Assembly (NCBI GenBank): GCA_004335635.1
Contig: QAXH01005099.1
Coordinates: forward strand, 1-35,373
DNA length: 35,373 bases
Direction of reading: 5' to 3'
Source: Chloromonas sp. AAM2
Lineage: Eukaryota > Chlorophyta > Chlorophyceae > Chlamydomonadales > Chlamydomonadaceae
Shown here: in pieces, positions 18,637-30,700 of the stretch
How the letters are laid out: each line of letters opens with the position of its first letter
Numbering within the stretch: the stretch's first letter is position 1
The notes under the pieces: model-generated
The model's database searches: none
The model's input: the letters and a program-made list of their open reading frames with translations, nothing else
Told to the model about the DNA's origin: nothing
Program-made: the position numbers and the translations under genes

Positions 18637-19789
18637 GGGCACGCCTTCCTAAGTGCCCTGTCAGCCATCTAAATGGAATGAATTGAAGATTGTCAGGAAC
18701 AGGGTCACGGTCAGCTAGTGAAATCAAATGTAACAATGTTTTGCCATACGACGTTACTTCGTGGCTGCTACTTCGTAACTTCGTGATTGTTACCTACAAC
18801 AGCCTAGCCGAAACCGTGTGTTTGGGGGTTCAAGGAGCCCACTGTCCTACACATTCACCCGTACATGCAGCAACAAAATGATTGGTCGGTCCTCTCGGAG
18901 CACATTCGCATCCCGCCTGGACTCGCGGGTTACTTGATTGTTCGAGCTGCGTTACATTGGGATGCATGCCCTACAGCATCAACAAGTCCTGCATAAAGTG
19001 GATCCAACTGGTGACCCGTTTGAGTTTGCGGTTTGATGCTCATGCTGTAGATTGTGAGACCTGTACAGTTTAACACTGGTCAATTCACTTCAGCGGCAGC
19101 TATGAACAGACCGCATGATCTTGATGTCGCAGCACCTCGCCGATGATTTGGCCAACGCTCTGCAGAGCCTTCAGGTCATCCTCTGTCTTGTCACACGATA
19201 ATCACTGTGCGACCATGAGGGTCAAGGCTAATGCTGCTAACTTGCTTTGCATTGATGGCAAACAGGAGCTGCCGACATCCAATGAGAAAGGTCTGGAGTG
19301 TGTCAAATCCATGACACCAAATTGGATTTGACACCCAATGACACCAGGTGTGAAAGTGTCGTCAGAGTGGCGTCAGAGTGGAAGTAACGATTGGGACCTG
19401 TCAACATGACTGCTGTGGACCAGCGGTGAGCTCGACCACTTTACACACTATACTCAGGGCAGGAACTGGCATTTGTAGGGATAAGCCAGTCTTTTGACTT
19501 GTTCATCACTTTTGTGCAGAAGTCCCTTTGCACTAGTCATTGGGACTGAAACCATTGATATGACAGGTAGCTGCATGATGCGTGTCTGATCTTCAAGGAA
19601 GATCGCATGTCCATCACTTTACTTGCGTTACTCCCATTGCTCTACTTTTGTTGCAAACGGTTTGCCCTAGTCCATAAGACTGAAACTCCTGATGGTGTTT
19701 ACCAAAAGTTCTGGAAAGTTCGTTTCCCACAGCTTTTGTGGCCTCCAGCTTTTGCAAATGCAGAATTGAGCAGCTAAACATCTTAACAA
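18637..19789. other. Upstream region of plastid GrpE gene
   Basis: The GrpE promoter should lie in this stretch. A 12-bp inverted repeat (GTGTCAAATCCA and its complement, 11-base loop) is at 19300-19334. No TATA box or confident exon was found. Confidence 0.4.
19300..19334. repeat. 12-bp hairpin upstream of GrpE
   Basis: GTGTCAAATCCA and its exact reverse complement flank an 11-base loop. It lies about 460 bp before the GrpE start codon. A regulatory role is possible but unsupported. Confidence 0.75.
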
Positions 19790-22348
19790 ATGAAGATGAT
19801 TGGCTCCAGCATCAACTCGCAAGCCAGCACCTCCGTCAGCCGTCGCGCTACCTGTCGGGTGGCCGCTGTAGGCGCACAACGACCAGTACCACGAGGCGCT
19901 TTGCGGCGAGCAGAGCACAGCCGCAGGCATCATGAGAGGCTAGTGTTTGTGCACGCGGCTGATGTGAGTTTGGCTCTATCGTAATCAGCTCAGCTGCGTT
20001 GGCGGATCAGAATCCCCCCTGGTTGATGGGACACCTCGGCTTCCCGCTGCCGCAGGAGTCCACCACCACCACCGCCGCACCCGATGAAGTTTCAACCTCG
20101 GAGCAGTCCAATGGGTGAGGCCCGAGCTGCAATAGCGGTACCGCTACTGCCTCTCGATCAAAACGTCGTAACACTTGCCTTATCCATCTTGTTGCTGCAG
20201 GCACGCAGAGCAGCAAGTCAATCCAATCCAGGCTGCCCGCGAGGCTTTGGAAGCTGAGGACGTGGATAGAGTGGGCGTGGTAAGCAAGCCCTAGCCTGCA
20301 CTGCCATGCATTGCACCTTGCCGCCATCCATCACAACCAACCGGTGACATCCATGCACATGCACAGGAAGCAGCTTTGACGGATCTGGACGCTGAGATTG
20401 CCCGGCTCAATGATGTAGCTGCTGCAGCTGAGTCCAGGGCAGCAGTTCTGGAGAACACGGTGGCTACAGCCAAAGATCAACTACTCCGTCTCAATGCAGA
20501 CTTTGACAACTTCAGACGCCGCTCGGTGAGCGGGATGTGATTATTGTGCGCATTGTTCTTGGAACCACATGGGTGGTCGAGCGTGCAGGCCATGCGGTAT
20601 GTCCAAACTCATGCATCATCTGTATGGCACAGTGTGGCTACTATGGAACATCTCGACCGAACTGGCATGCAATTGTATTCATATTTGCATTTCGGTGTGG
20701 CAAGGTGCTGAATCTGCAGCAGTCAATTTCCAGATGTACATGCACACATTTCCACCTGTACATGTAATTGATTCAAAACAGCTCTGATCTAATACAGCGC
20801 ATGATCAGTCGTTGCGACTGACACATGCTCTATGCTTCCTCTTATGCCCATCATCGCAGCAAGCCGAGAAGGATGCCCTTGCTGACAGTGTGCGTGGGGA
20901 TGTGGTGCAGCAGCTGTTGCCGCTGATTGATAACTTTGAGCTGGCTCGCACCCAGGTGGGACACGTGGGCGCCTCAGCACACCCAGCCATGGCACTGATG
21001 GCAAGTTTGGTTCCAGTGTAGAGTTGCGCACGAGCCGTAGATAGCAACCCTAGAGAAGATGGCTACACCTGATGCACGCGGTGCCTTGTTCACAGTAGTG
21101 CTCGGATTTGCCATTCAACAGCGTGTCATGCCTGCAGCAGAGCCGCGCACAGTGCACGACTGTTACAGTGCCTGGTGTTCCACATTTCAGGTCAAAGCTG
21201 AGACCGAGTCAGAGCAGAAGATCAACAACAGCTACCAGGGGCTGTACAAGCAGATGGTGGACATCATGCGGAGCCTGGGCATTGAGGCGGTGCCCACCAC
21301 GGGGACGCCCTTTGACCCTGAAATCCACGAGGCGATCATGCGTGAGCCAAACAACGAGGTAGGCGAAGTGCCTGGGTAGGTGACGCCGGTGTGAGCATGG
21401 CGTGTAGAGGGCAGGTACACGTGATGTGAATCAGCTGGTTGCATGCAATGCAATGTGTAAGGGGTGGCTCGTTGACGTGGCCAACCTGGATGATTGGTTG
21501 AGATCGCAAAGCTTTTCATCAGGGTCAAACAGATGACGGACGATGGATGCTTTTGGGGTATGGAGCTTGGTTGCTGCGCTGGCGTTGGTCTTGACAGCAG
21601 TTGTTGCATGCTTCTTGACTGGAAGCGACCTCATAGCACAGCTGGCTCATGGCACTGCACAGCACCCAGTTACCATTGCTTCACCATTGTGGATTGAGCA
21701 GACAGAGAGTTTCCTGACCTTGTGCTTTGCAGCAGCTCTTGCATGTTTCTTCACCAGGAACGGAATGTTGGTATGCAGATGTACCACAAGCTGCGAGACC
21801 CGCGACTGAGCAGCAGCAAGCTACTAATCTCTGCAGTTCATGTCCGCACACGCAATGGCCACTGTGCTTGCTCTCGTAGGTTGCTGACGGCACTGTGCTG
21901 ACCGAGTTCCGCAAAGGCTTCCGGCTGGGCGACAAGCTATTGCGTGCTGCCATGGTCAAGGTGAGCACTGCACCAGGTTTGTTTTCCTAGCGCTGTTAAT
22001 CGTTCTCCATCATAGCAATGCCGCCCATGCCAATGGCAGTAGCGCCATCGCCATGAGGTTGCGTTTGCATTCGCGTCCATGCCAGCGTGGAAATTGCTCG
22101 TTCCATGTGATGGTGATGATCATGGCAGCAGAGAAGTAAACTGCCACAGCTGCAGCTGCAGTCCTGTTTTAGTTTTTTAGACTTGAACGGAGCAGAGTGC
22201 TTCTGGGGATATATCTCTGACGTTTGTGTAGCCAAGCAAATGCCAAGCATTTCATGCGCGTTCTGCACTTGCAAGTGTATGGTTGTCTTGCTGTTCCCAG
22301 GTGTCAGTGAACGATGAGGGGGCACCAACCAACAGCTCCGAGGAGTAA
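19790..22348 (+). CDS. CGE1: Plastid GrpE, Hsp70 nucleotide-exchange factor
   Basis: GrpE releases ADP from Hsp70 (DnaK) and so resets the chaperone cycle. Eight exons (19790-19963, 20056-20114, 20201-20279, 20367-20525, 20860-20955, 21191-21358, 21880-21960, 22301-22348) give 287 residues. The first 58 are rich in Arg, Ser and Ala with almost no acids at the start (MKMIGSSINSQASTSVSRRA), as in a plastid transit peptide; the second Met (19796) is an alternative start. A Thr/Ser/Glu linker and the long dimer helix follow, ending LLRLNADFDNFRRRS. Then come the helix bundle (QQLLPLIDNFELA) and the beta wing (GTPFDPEIHEAIM, RKGFRLGDKLLRAAMVKVS). MRE and AMVKVS favour the cyanobacterial-plastid type over mitochondrial Mge1. 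The plastid ClpC gene follows on the same strand. Confidence 0.94.
21590..21763 (+). repeat. Diverged tandem duplication in GrpE intron 6
   Basis: About 38 bp around 21590-21628 and 21724-21763 are similar (both contain CTTGCATG or TTGCATGC followed by TTTCTTCA or CTTCTTGA). Similarity is modest and the pair is not at a splice site, unlike the other duplications reported here. Confidence 0.45.
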
Positions 22349-22809
22349 CAAGTCATGTAAAGCTCAGGACTCTGCGCTCGTTATGCCCACGGATGTACAC
22401 ATGGCAGGCCAGTGGGCCATGCATGTTAACTTTTGTAGCCCCCTTGGGTTGTGTGTGGCAGTGTGTCTCGGTTAGTAGGTTGAACTCAACAAGCGTGGAA
22501 TTGCATGACCGTACTCGTGTGATGCGGCCATACTGCATGACAGTAATGTATGGAAGCGGGAAATGTGTGGAAGCAGGAATTGCCAGTAACCCTGGATTGT
22601 AAGCACAGGCTGAAAAGTTGTTCGTGGCTGCAACAGGTCTGTAACAGTGTGGGTGGGTGGGAACGCCATGTGTTGCGGAAATGTGTAGACTGTGACATGC
22701 TGTAGCAAGTAGCCTCAGCAGCGTTGGGCAGTGTTTTGCATCTGTTTCAGGCTGTATCTGTTGAAACATCAGGACCCAGTTGGTTAACCACAGACAGAAC
22801 TTGCGTGGG
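22349..22809. other. GrpE 3' flank
   Basis: No gene is supported. TGTAA motifs lie at 22356-22360, only 8 nt after the stop, and at 22599-22603, 251 nt after it; the second is the more plausible poly(A) signal. Confidence 0.4.
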
Positions 22810-22943
22810 GAAAAAAAGTTTGTCAGTTCTGGGACAATTCCTGGGAGTAAAACTGGAACCGGTGTTGTAGGTTCCCGTTGTGGGAAGCCAGTGTCAGCCT
22901 GGGGTCGCAATTTGTCCCAGAACTGGCAAACATCATTTTTTTC
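22810..22943. mobile_element. 134-bp foldback element with R3-type termini
   Basis: The two ends are inverted copies of about 30 bp: a GAAAAAAA run, then GTTTGTCAGTTCTGGGAC on the left and, reverse-complemented, GTTTGCCAGTTCTGGGAC on the right, with a 4-base gap in the left arm. The same terminal motif ends both R3 copies and recurs at 491-508. This suggests a MITE derived from the element that produced R3. No clear target-site duplication was seen. Confidence 0.7.
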
Positions 22944-24144
22944 GCACTGTGCCAACTATTCTACACATCAGCTGCGTGTGCAAGCGTTTGGCGGCATGGC
23001 TGTAAGCGGCACTGATTCCAGGAAAGGGCAATGGTGAGACTGCAGCAGTATCCCTGGAGCTGTCATGGCGTGGGATGGCAAAGACGAGGCCCCGCCCAAC
23101 CATATTGCAGCACAAGGGGGTTCTCATTGCTTGGGATGGCAACGATCAGGAAGCTCTGCTGAAGGAATGCAGGCATTCGGCGGACTAGAACTGGGCAAAG
23201 ACACGTACTTATTTGTATTATTTGTTTATCAGAGGACGAACAGAGGGCGCTGGTGTCGATATGTAGCCACAGGGTTTACAGGTCATAGGTGATATTTTCA
23301 CTCTGACGTCACATTGTCATGGTCATTGGAGGAACAGATGTACATGCGCCCGAGCTTAGCAATCACTGACAGAAGCTGGCGAGTGCTGGTGCTGAACTTT
23401 GGCTGTTGGATCACGTCATCGTAAGGAGCAAGTACTGCCATGTACACCACTCAAGACTTCTGCCTGTGCAACACATGTTCCGCCAGTCAAGCAAGTTCCC
23501 CATTGCAATGTTCACGACCTTTCTTCATGGCCAGTGTCATAACACGTCATCAGACGTCTGTTCCAGCGTTCCAGACGAACTGCTTGCAGAGTTTGAGAAT
23601 GCGCCAACACACAGGGCACTTGTGTTGGCCACCCGCCTCCTTGAGGAGGTAGCCAAGCCCTCCACCCCCCGACTGAGACAGCCGCAGCACTTCATTGGGC
23701 ACTAGACACATGCCGCCTAATGTAGGTCACACACCGAGAACCCATCTCCGAGTTAACTGCTAGCAGAACTTGTTGCCAGCAGGTTCGGACTGTCAAATAT
23801 TTCGGCTGTCAAATATTTACATTAACCAACCAATCAGGGTGATGTGGGCCGTGTTTAGTCCGAGTCAGCAGTTGCTGGTCAGCAGGAGTGCGGTTGTCAC
23901 AGCTTGCTCAACGCCTTGCACGCCCACTGCAGCTTGAGACGATAGACGCTCTGTATGCCGCTGTGATGCCTTTGTCACCTGAGCCTCTGCATCATTTCCA
24001 CCTGTATTCACTCTCCCTTGCCGCCCTGCAACGCCTGCTGCCTGCCCAATTGAATCACTACCCCACCGGGCTGCTCCCGCCCTTTGCCTGCCGGTAGCGC
24101 TTGCCTGTCCCGCCGGCTGGCCCATTCTGACATACCAGGAGGCT
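22944..24144 (+). other. Intergenic region with weak exon candidates
   Basis: Two plus-strand stretches look coding without matching a known family. One, about 23560-23705, reads VPDELLAEFENAPTHRALVL and ends at a stop (TAG, 23703-23705). The other, about 23888-24097, reads LARPLQLETIDALYAAVMPL and ends at TAG. Neither has an ATG with good context, and splice partners cannot be fixed. They may be the 3' exons of an unidentified gene, or pseudogene remnants. Confidence 0.28.
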
Positions 24145-24329
24145 CCAACTGTGTCAACCCGCACCAACTCCCTGGTGACAAAGTCCTCGGCGTTCCTGTC
24201 TTCCGCGACGTGGGCCCTACAGCTCGTGGAGCCTTGCAGACAGGAGGTTGACGGTGTGGGCAACAGTCTGCACAAATCCTCAAGAAACTTTCTGACTGGT
24301 TGCCTTTTGGTCCGGGTTGACACAGTTGG
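24145..24329. repeat. Inverted repeat upstream of ClpC
   Basis: A 21-bp arm (CCAACTGTGTCAACCCG then CACC) at 24145-24165 has its inverted copy at 24309-24329 with one mismatch, 143 bp apart. It lies about 420 bp before the ClpC start. Whether it is a small transposon or part of the promoter region is unclear. Confidence 0.75.
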
Positions 24330-24414
24330 CCTGCATGTGACAATGCATGCGGGATTTCCCAAAGATGGCACATTGGTAGGGCGCTGACTGTATGGATTCA
24401 ACATGCAAGGCGTG

Positions 24415-24475
24415 TGGATATGGTGAGGAGTGGGATGCGGGTGGGAGCCGGATATGGATATGGTGAGGAGTGGGT
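24415..24475. repeat. Short direct repeat (GGATATGGTGAGGAGTGGG)
   Basis: Two exact 19-bp units lie about 41 bp apart within purine-rich sequence, 270-330 bp before the ClpC start. Confidence 0.85.
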
Positions 24476-24745
24476 GTGGCCAACACAGGTGTGCATGCAC
24501 CGCTTTGGCCTATCCTCATGGATCCATTGCGCAGAACATTTGCAGGTGGCTGGCATGCACGGATACATGGCCATCAAGGCAGAGAGTGCAAGAGTGATGC
24601 CACGATGAGAACAACCCCAGCCGACGGACGGTTTTTCCAAGCAATTGGCACGGGCTGACGCAGGGCCCAGGCTCCACCATATCCAAGTTTATTGGCTTGG
24701 AAGCCGGTGCTGCTGACCACGAGCTTCGGCCTGCTTCAGCCCACC

Positions 24746-27716
24746 ATGACCTTTACGATGAATGCCCAGGGGCAAGCCTTGGGCGGCAGGACATCCAACA
24801 GGGTGGCTTCCCTGTCACCAAAGCATGCGTCTGGACGCATCCGGCGCGCCATGAAGTGCCAAGCCGCCCTCACGACAGGCTCGAGCTCCATGATAATGGG
24901 CCAGAGGTTGGCGCATCAGGTGGTGATCCGGCCAAACACACGCCGTGCCGCACCACAGCGGTCTGGACGCTTGGTTGTGAAGGCCATGTAAGTGGCTATC
25001 GTTGTTGCTGAGCAGTGGGTGCAGCAGCCTCCACGTCGATGGGTGTTGGTGTCAGAGAAGCCCTGACCGCTGCCGCCCCGACTAATGGCCCAGATCCACG
25101 GATGGCATGGCATAAGTTGCTGCATTATGCAGTCTCTGTCTGTTCATGGTCTTTGTGATTTGCTCGTCGCAGGTTTGAGCGCTTCACAGAAAAGGCCATC
25201 AAAGTGGTCATGTTGGCCCAGGAGGAGGCTCGCCGGCTAGGCCACAACTTTGTTGGCACAGAGCAGCTGCTCTTGGGCCTCATCGGCGAATCCACTGGCA
25301 TTGCCGCTAAGGTTTTGAAGAGCATGGGCGTTAATCTGAAGGACGCTCGGGTGGAGGTAGAGAAGATCATCGGCAGGGGCAGTGGCTTCGTTGCGGTGGA
25401 GATTCCCTTCACCCCTCGCGCCAAGCGCGTTTTGGAAATGTCTCTTGAAGAGGCCAGGCAGCTTGGTGAGGGCCGGGGCAGGAACCCTAGGGCGCAAAGC
25501 AGATCGTTAATAACCCTCCGCACAAATGTCAGATGCTGCTACAGCGCACGGGCTTGTTCGACTGTTTATACTGCTCATGCCCAAACCCTTGCACTTTCTG
25601 GGAGTCAGCGACGGATGCCCTTACTTACCCCTTGCAGGCCACAACTACATTGGCACGGAACACATTCTGCTGGGTCTGTTGCGCGAGGGCGAGGGCGTAG
25701 CAGCTCGTGTTCTTGAGACACTGGGCGCAGACCCAGCCAAAATCCGCACTCAGGCAAGCTTAACCTAAGCAGCAATCAGCTACCCTAGCCAGCTGGCTGA
25801 CAGCAATGCAGCGCTGTGCCAGCCCAGTTCGCAGCACATGCTCACTGTTCTTGCTAGATGGACGTCTGAGAATCGGATGTGGAGATTTAAAAGGAGTTGC
25901 ATGGTGTGCAGGTCATCCGCATGGTCGGCGAAAGCCAGGAAACTGTGGGTGCTGGTGTGGGTGGTGCCCAGAGCGCCGGCTCCAACAAGCTGCCAACTCT
26001 GTCAGAGTATGGTACCAACTTGACCCAGCAGGCCGCAGAGGTGGGGTTTCTGCGTATGCCGTCATCATGATGGTAGTGAGCTTGAATTTGTCGGCATGCA
26101 GCTCTGGCTGTTCTCATGGGTGCATGGCTTATGCACTGTGCTCCGGAAGATGACATGAAATTGCTGTTTGTTGTTGGTGCTATTGCTGCTTGGCAGCTGG
26201 TTGCGATGCATGGGAGCCCATATTGATGGGTGCAAATATGGTTGGGCAGCAATGTTGCAGCATACGTTTGCTCAGCCATGCTCTCGCTTGAGAGCTCGCA
26301 TGGCTTTCCAGCATGGTTCTCATATGGCTTACATGACTTGGCCTCGCAGGGCAAGCTTGATCCAGTGGTGGGTCGCAAGAAGCAGATTGAGCGTGTGATC
26401 CAGATTCTCGGTCGTCGTACCAAGAACAATCCTTGCCTGATCGGCGAGCCCGGTGTGGGTAAGACAGCGGTGGCTGAGGGTCTGGCGCAGCTCATATCCA
26501 ATGGAGATGTTCCAGAGACCATTGAGGGCAAGCAGGTGGGTGCATGAGCACGCAGGGTCCAAACGTCGTCTCCATGCAGGGACAGTGCGCATATGCATAG
26601 GCGTGGCAAGCGCATGTCCTGGTAGCACGTATGTGACGTTTGGATAAAATGCAATTGAGGCTGTCATACGTATGGCATATCCTCATTCATGCGCAAGGGT
26701 GAGATGCCAGACAATTCATTCAAATCTGTGGCCGCATCAGATGCAAGTGGTGACAAAAGCACACATGACATGAAATGTTCGTCTGCCGCAGGTCATCACC
26801 CTTGACATGGGTCTGCTGGTTGCCGGCACCAAGTACCGTGGTGAGTTCGAGGAGCGCCTCAAGAAGCTCATGGACGAGATCAAGCAGAACGACGACATCA
26901 TTCTGGTGAGTTGGGAGGCGACGCCATGGCACGAATGGCAGCCTGTAATGCCTGCAATGGCATGCGTCAGCTGCCAAGAAGCCAGTGCCAGCTTGTGCGG
27001 TTGGGTTCAGCGCGTGGACGAGTAGTAGTAACATCGCAGGTGTTGTGTAGCCTGGGTGTGTTACCGCATGTGCCAAACGCATGCCCGTCATCAGATTTTT
27101 CCCGTGTGCATTTATGCAGATGATTGATGAGGTGCACACTCTGATTGGTGCGGGTGCTGCTGAGGGTGCCATTGACGCCGCCAACATTCTCAAGCCAGCC
27201 CTGGCGCGTGGAGAGCTGCAGTGCATAGGTGCCACCACGCTGGATGAGTACCGCAAGCACATTGAGAAGGACCCTGCGCTTGAGCGGTGAGCAGGAGCCG
27301 TGAACGTTCAGGCGAACATCTAGTAGATGACAGGCATTCAAACGTTTGTCCGTGAATAGGGCATGGGCAGTGTGCCCGGCGGGAGCAGAGGCAAAATAGT
27401 CGTTGCAAATGGTTACAGTACGCTTGGTCGTCCGACATAACTGTCTGCTTGCCATGGCTGCTTTGTCTACATGCCAGACATGCCCCAGTCACAATGTGTG
27501 CGGTCGGGCCGTCAGGTGCAGCCATCTGATGGACCTTGTATGCGTCTCTACATGGCACGGGTTTTTGAGTCTAGTCATGACAGAACTTCCCACTACACAT
27601 AGCTGTTTGCCTGGCTGCTTTGCATACATGCAAGACGCGTTTCAGTTGTCCAGCATGTTGCATGCACTTGAGCAGTCGGTTGACATTAGTTTGCGAAGTG
27701 CAGCTAATGGGCAGCG

Positions 27717-27750
<34 letters not shown>

Positions 27751-30700
27751 CTTTTTTAATCCGTGTCGATGCGCGCAATGCGCATAAGGGATGTGTCCCG
27801 CAACTCAGGGACCAAAAAACTCAAAGTCAATCAATACGAGTCATAAAGCGAAAAGTCATAATAATGCAGGAGCCTGGCAGTCAGTGGCAGAACAAGCTGT
27901 ATCTTCCAAAACACCACCTGAAATGCGTCATATCATGTCGTTCCTCCACAGGCGTTTCCAGCCGGTGCAAGTGCCAGAGCCGTCCATCATGGAGACCTTT
28001 GAAATTCTCCAGGGTCTGCGTGAGCGGTACGAGGCGCATCACAAGCTGCGGTACACAGATGAGGCCCTCATGGCAGCAGCCAAGTTCAGCAGCCAATACA
28101 TCAGCGACCGGTGAGCGATGCAAGGGCTGGTTCAAGGCGCCACAGTTCTCTGGCTGTGACTGGATCTGCCAGTGTGTGTCTCAAGTTGTGAAGTGGTGTG
28201 GTGGGTGATGTTATGGCAGGCAGGTTGAAAGTAAGCAGTGGCAGGGCGCGGAGAGATGTGGAGAGCTGCTCCACATGCTCAAGTCCCATGCATATTCTCT
28301 GCTTTGAGTGTGTGCACTGGGATGGGACATGACTAGGACAGGGACAGGCCTCAAACCACTGCCGCGGCGTGCATCTGCAAATCGCTTCTTGTTTCTGGCT
28401 CTCGGTTTATGCAACTGGCTGGGGTATGTCCAGAGCTGGTTGTGATGCAACGCTGCTGTTCGCACTTGCAGATTCCTGCCTGATAAGGCTATCGACTTGA
28501 TTGATGAGGCTGGCTCGCGCGTGCGCCTCCGCCACATCCAGCTGCCGGAGGAGGCACGCGACCTGGACAAGGAGCTCAAGCAGGTGAGAGATCAGGGGAC
28601 GGCAATGGAACATGGGGGAATGGTTTTGGCAGGCATGACGTGCATTGTGATGTGATCACCGGCTACGAGATGAGCTTCATTCTGCAAGCATCAAGCAGGG
28701 GCTCACTGACCTCTCTAATCCCCCACGTCAGTTCAGGTTTGTGTCGAGGCCACGAGCAGAGCATGGCCATGATGGTTTTATAGGTGAAGTCGAGGTCGCA
28801 AGGCCACTGAGAAGGCTATTAATTGAGAAACTGAGCCATGCATCACAGAGCACCGTACAAGAGCGTGGTGCATCGTAGTCATGAGCATGCCTGCTGCATG
28901 TCATGCGCTGCACACGTTCAAGCAGCACACATTGATGTGCATGTTGAAGAATGTGTGTATGGCTGTGTGACTGTGAGCACATCATGACGTAAGCAAAGCA
29001 TGAGCATGGCGACCAAAAGAAGCCAAGCACGTGTCCATGGTCTTCTCTGAAAGTGACAAAATGACCAAACGGAGAAGGACATGCATGCGGCAGACCAGAC
29101 AGTCCATCACATATCATCCTCTGAGCATCAGCATGAAGGGCCCTTCAAGACAAGCACATGCAGTCTTGAAGCAACATGACCAAACCAAACAGCACGCGCA
29201 TGTGGCATGTGATTCTTCTGCAGGTGACCAAGGACAAAGACGCCGCAGTGCGCGGGCAGGACTTTGAGAAGGCCGGTGCCCTGCGCGATCGCGAGATGGA
29301 GCTCAAGGCAAAGATCCAGGCAGTCATTGCAGGGGCCAAGGAGCAGAGCAAGGCAGAGGTGGGACATGCGACACTCACACGTTCTGTAGTTGACCATTCG
29401 CAGCTCAATCACAGGCCTGACGGGGTTACTTGCTCCTGCTGCAACTGTCCACTTTGCTTTTTGCGTTCTGCAACTGGCAAACTGAGTTGTACTTGTGCCT
29501 GGGTTTACGCAGGCGGAGAGTGTGGAGGGTGCAGGCCCCATGGTGCAGGAGGGCGACATCGCAGGCATCGTGGCCCAGTGGACCGGCATCCCCATTGAGA
29601 AGGTCAGCAGTGACGAGACCGAGCGCCTCATCAAGATGGAAGAAGTGCTCCACGGTCGCGTCATCGGGCAGGAGGAGGCTGTTAGCGCCATTTCCCGTGC
29701 TATTCGCCGTGCACGTGTGGGCCTCAAGAACCCTTCACGTCCCATTGCATCCTTCATCTTTGCGGGTCCCACCGGTGTCGGCAAGTCCGAGTTGGCCAAG
29801 ACTCTTGCCAACTACTACTTTGGCAGCGAGGAGGCCATGGTAGGTAGACGCTACATGCTGGGTTGCGGTTCAGATGAAGCAGCATCTAATGCTCATGGGC
29901 CAGCACTGGGCCATGTCGTGATGTGCAGCATGGGCTACCTTGTTGTAGCGACGATCAGGCCGACCTCTACTTGCAAACCATGTCATCCATTGTCTTGACA
30001 CTTGCACTGTTTAGATCATGACCAGAGTACTGTTCGAGTAAGCGCCTTCTGGTTCTGTACTGTACAGGCGTTGAGCCCGCTCTATTTGTAGTTTGTAGCT
30101 GCGCTGTACTGCCCAGCTGATCGAATCTGTTGCTTATCACTGCCCGCATCTGTGCAGGTTCGCCTGGATATGTCCGAGTTCATGGAGCGCCACACCGTGA
30201 GCAAGCTGATCGGTTCCCCGCCCGGCTACGTGGGCTACCAGGAGGGCGGCCAGCTCACAGAGGCAGTCAGGCGGCGGCCGTACACAGTGGTGCTCTTCGA
30301 TGAGATTGAGAAGGCGCATCCAGACGTCTTCAACATGATGCTTCAGGTATGCAGCACGAGTATCAGGTAACCCATAAGCATGTCTGCCTTGCATCATTGT
30401 ACAAACACTCCCACAGTGCAATGAACAACCAAACACATGGACACCTACCCCACCATTTCCGCACAACCCGACGTTCAGTTTGCAGAATTTGCAGTAGTTT
30501 TCACCTCCTGCCTCTGGCTTTTGTTCGTTCCTCCAGAAGCACCCGATCCCACAGTGCATATGGGATTTGATGCGGATTGTGCATTCAATCTTGCTCATTC
30601 TGTTGTGTAGCCGACTAGGTTCTTGGGTCTTGTTTAAGATATCGTGTTTAGTTTGCAGTTTACACACCTCGTTGTCCTTGGCCCTTGTTCATTGCTTTCA

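Noticed and set aside
21543..21809. Small membrane protein with two hydrophobic segments
   Set aside because: It lies inside GrpE intron 6, and the two hydrophobic stretches come from a diverged tandem duplication.
24692..24745. ClpC start upstream of 24746
   Set aside because: The frame has no ATG between the TGA at 24656 and 24746.
25887..26654. 255-codon minus-strand frame
   Set aside because: It runs antisense across ClpC exons 4 and 5 and their intron; the ClpC reading is certain.
29128..29811. 227-codon minus-strand frame
   Set aside because: It is a shadow of ClpC exons 10 and 11.
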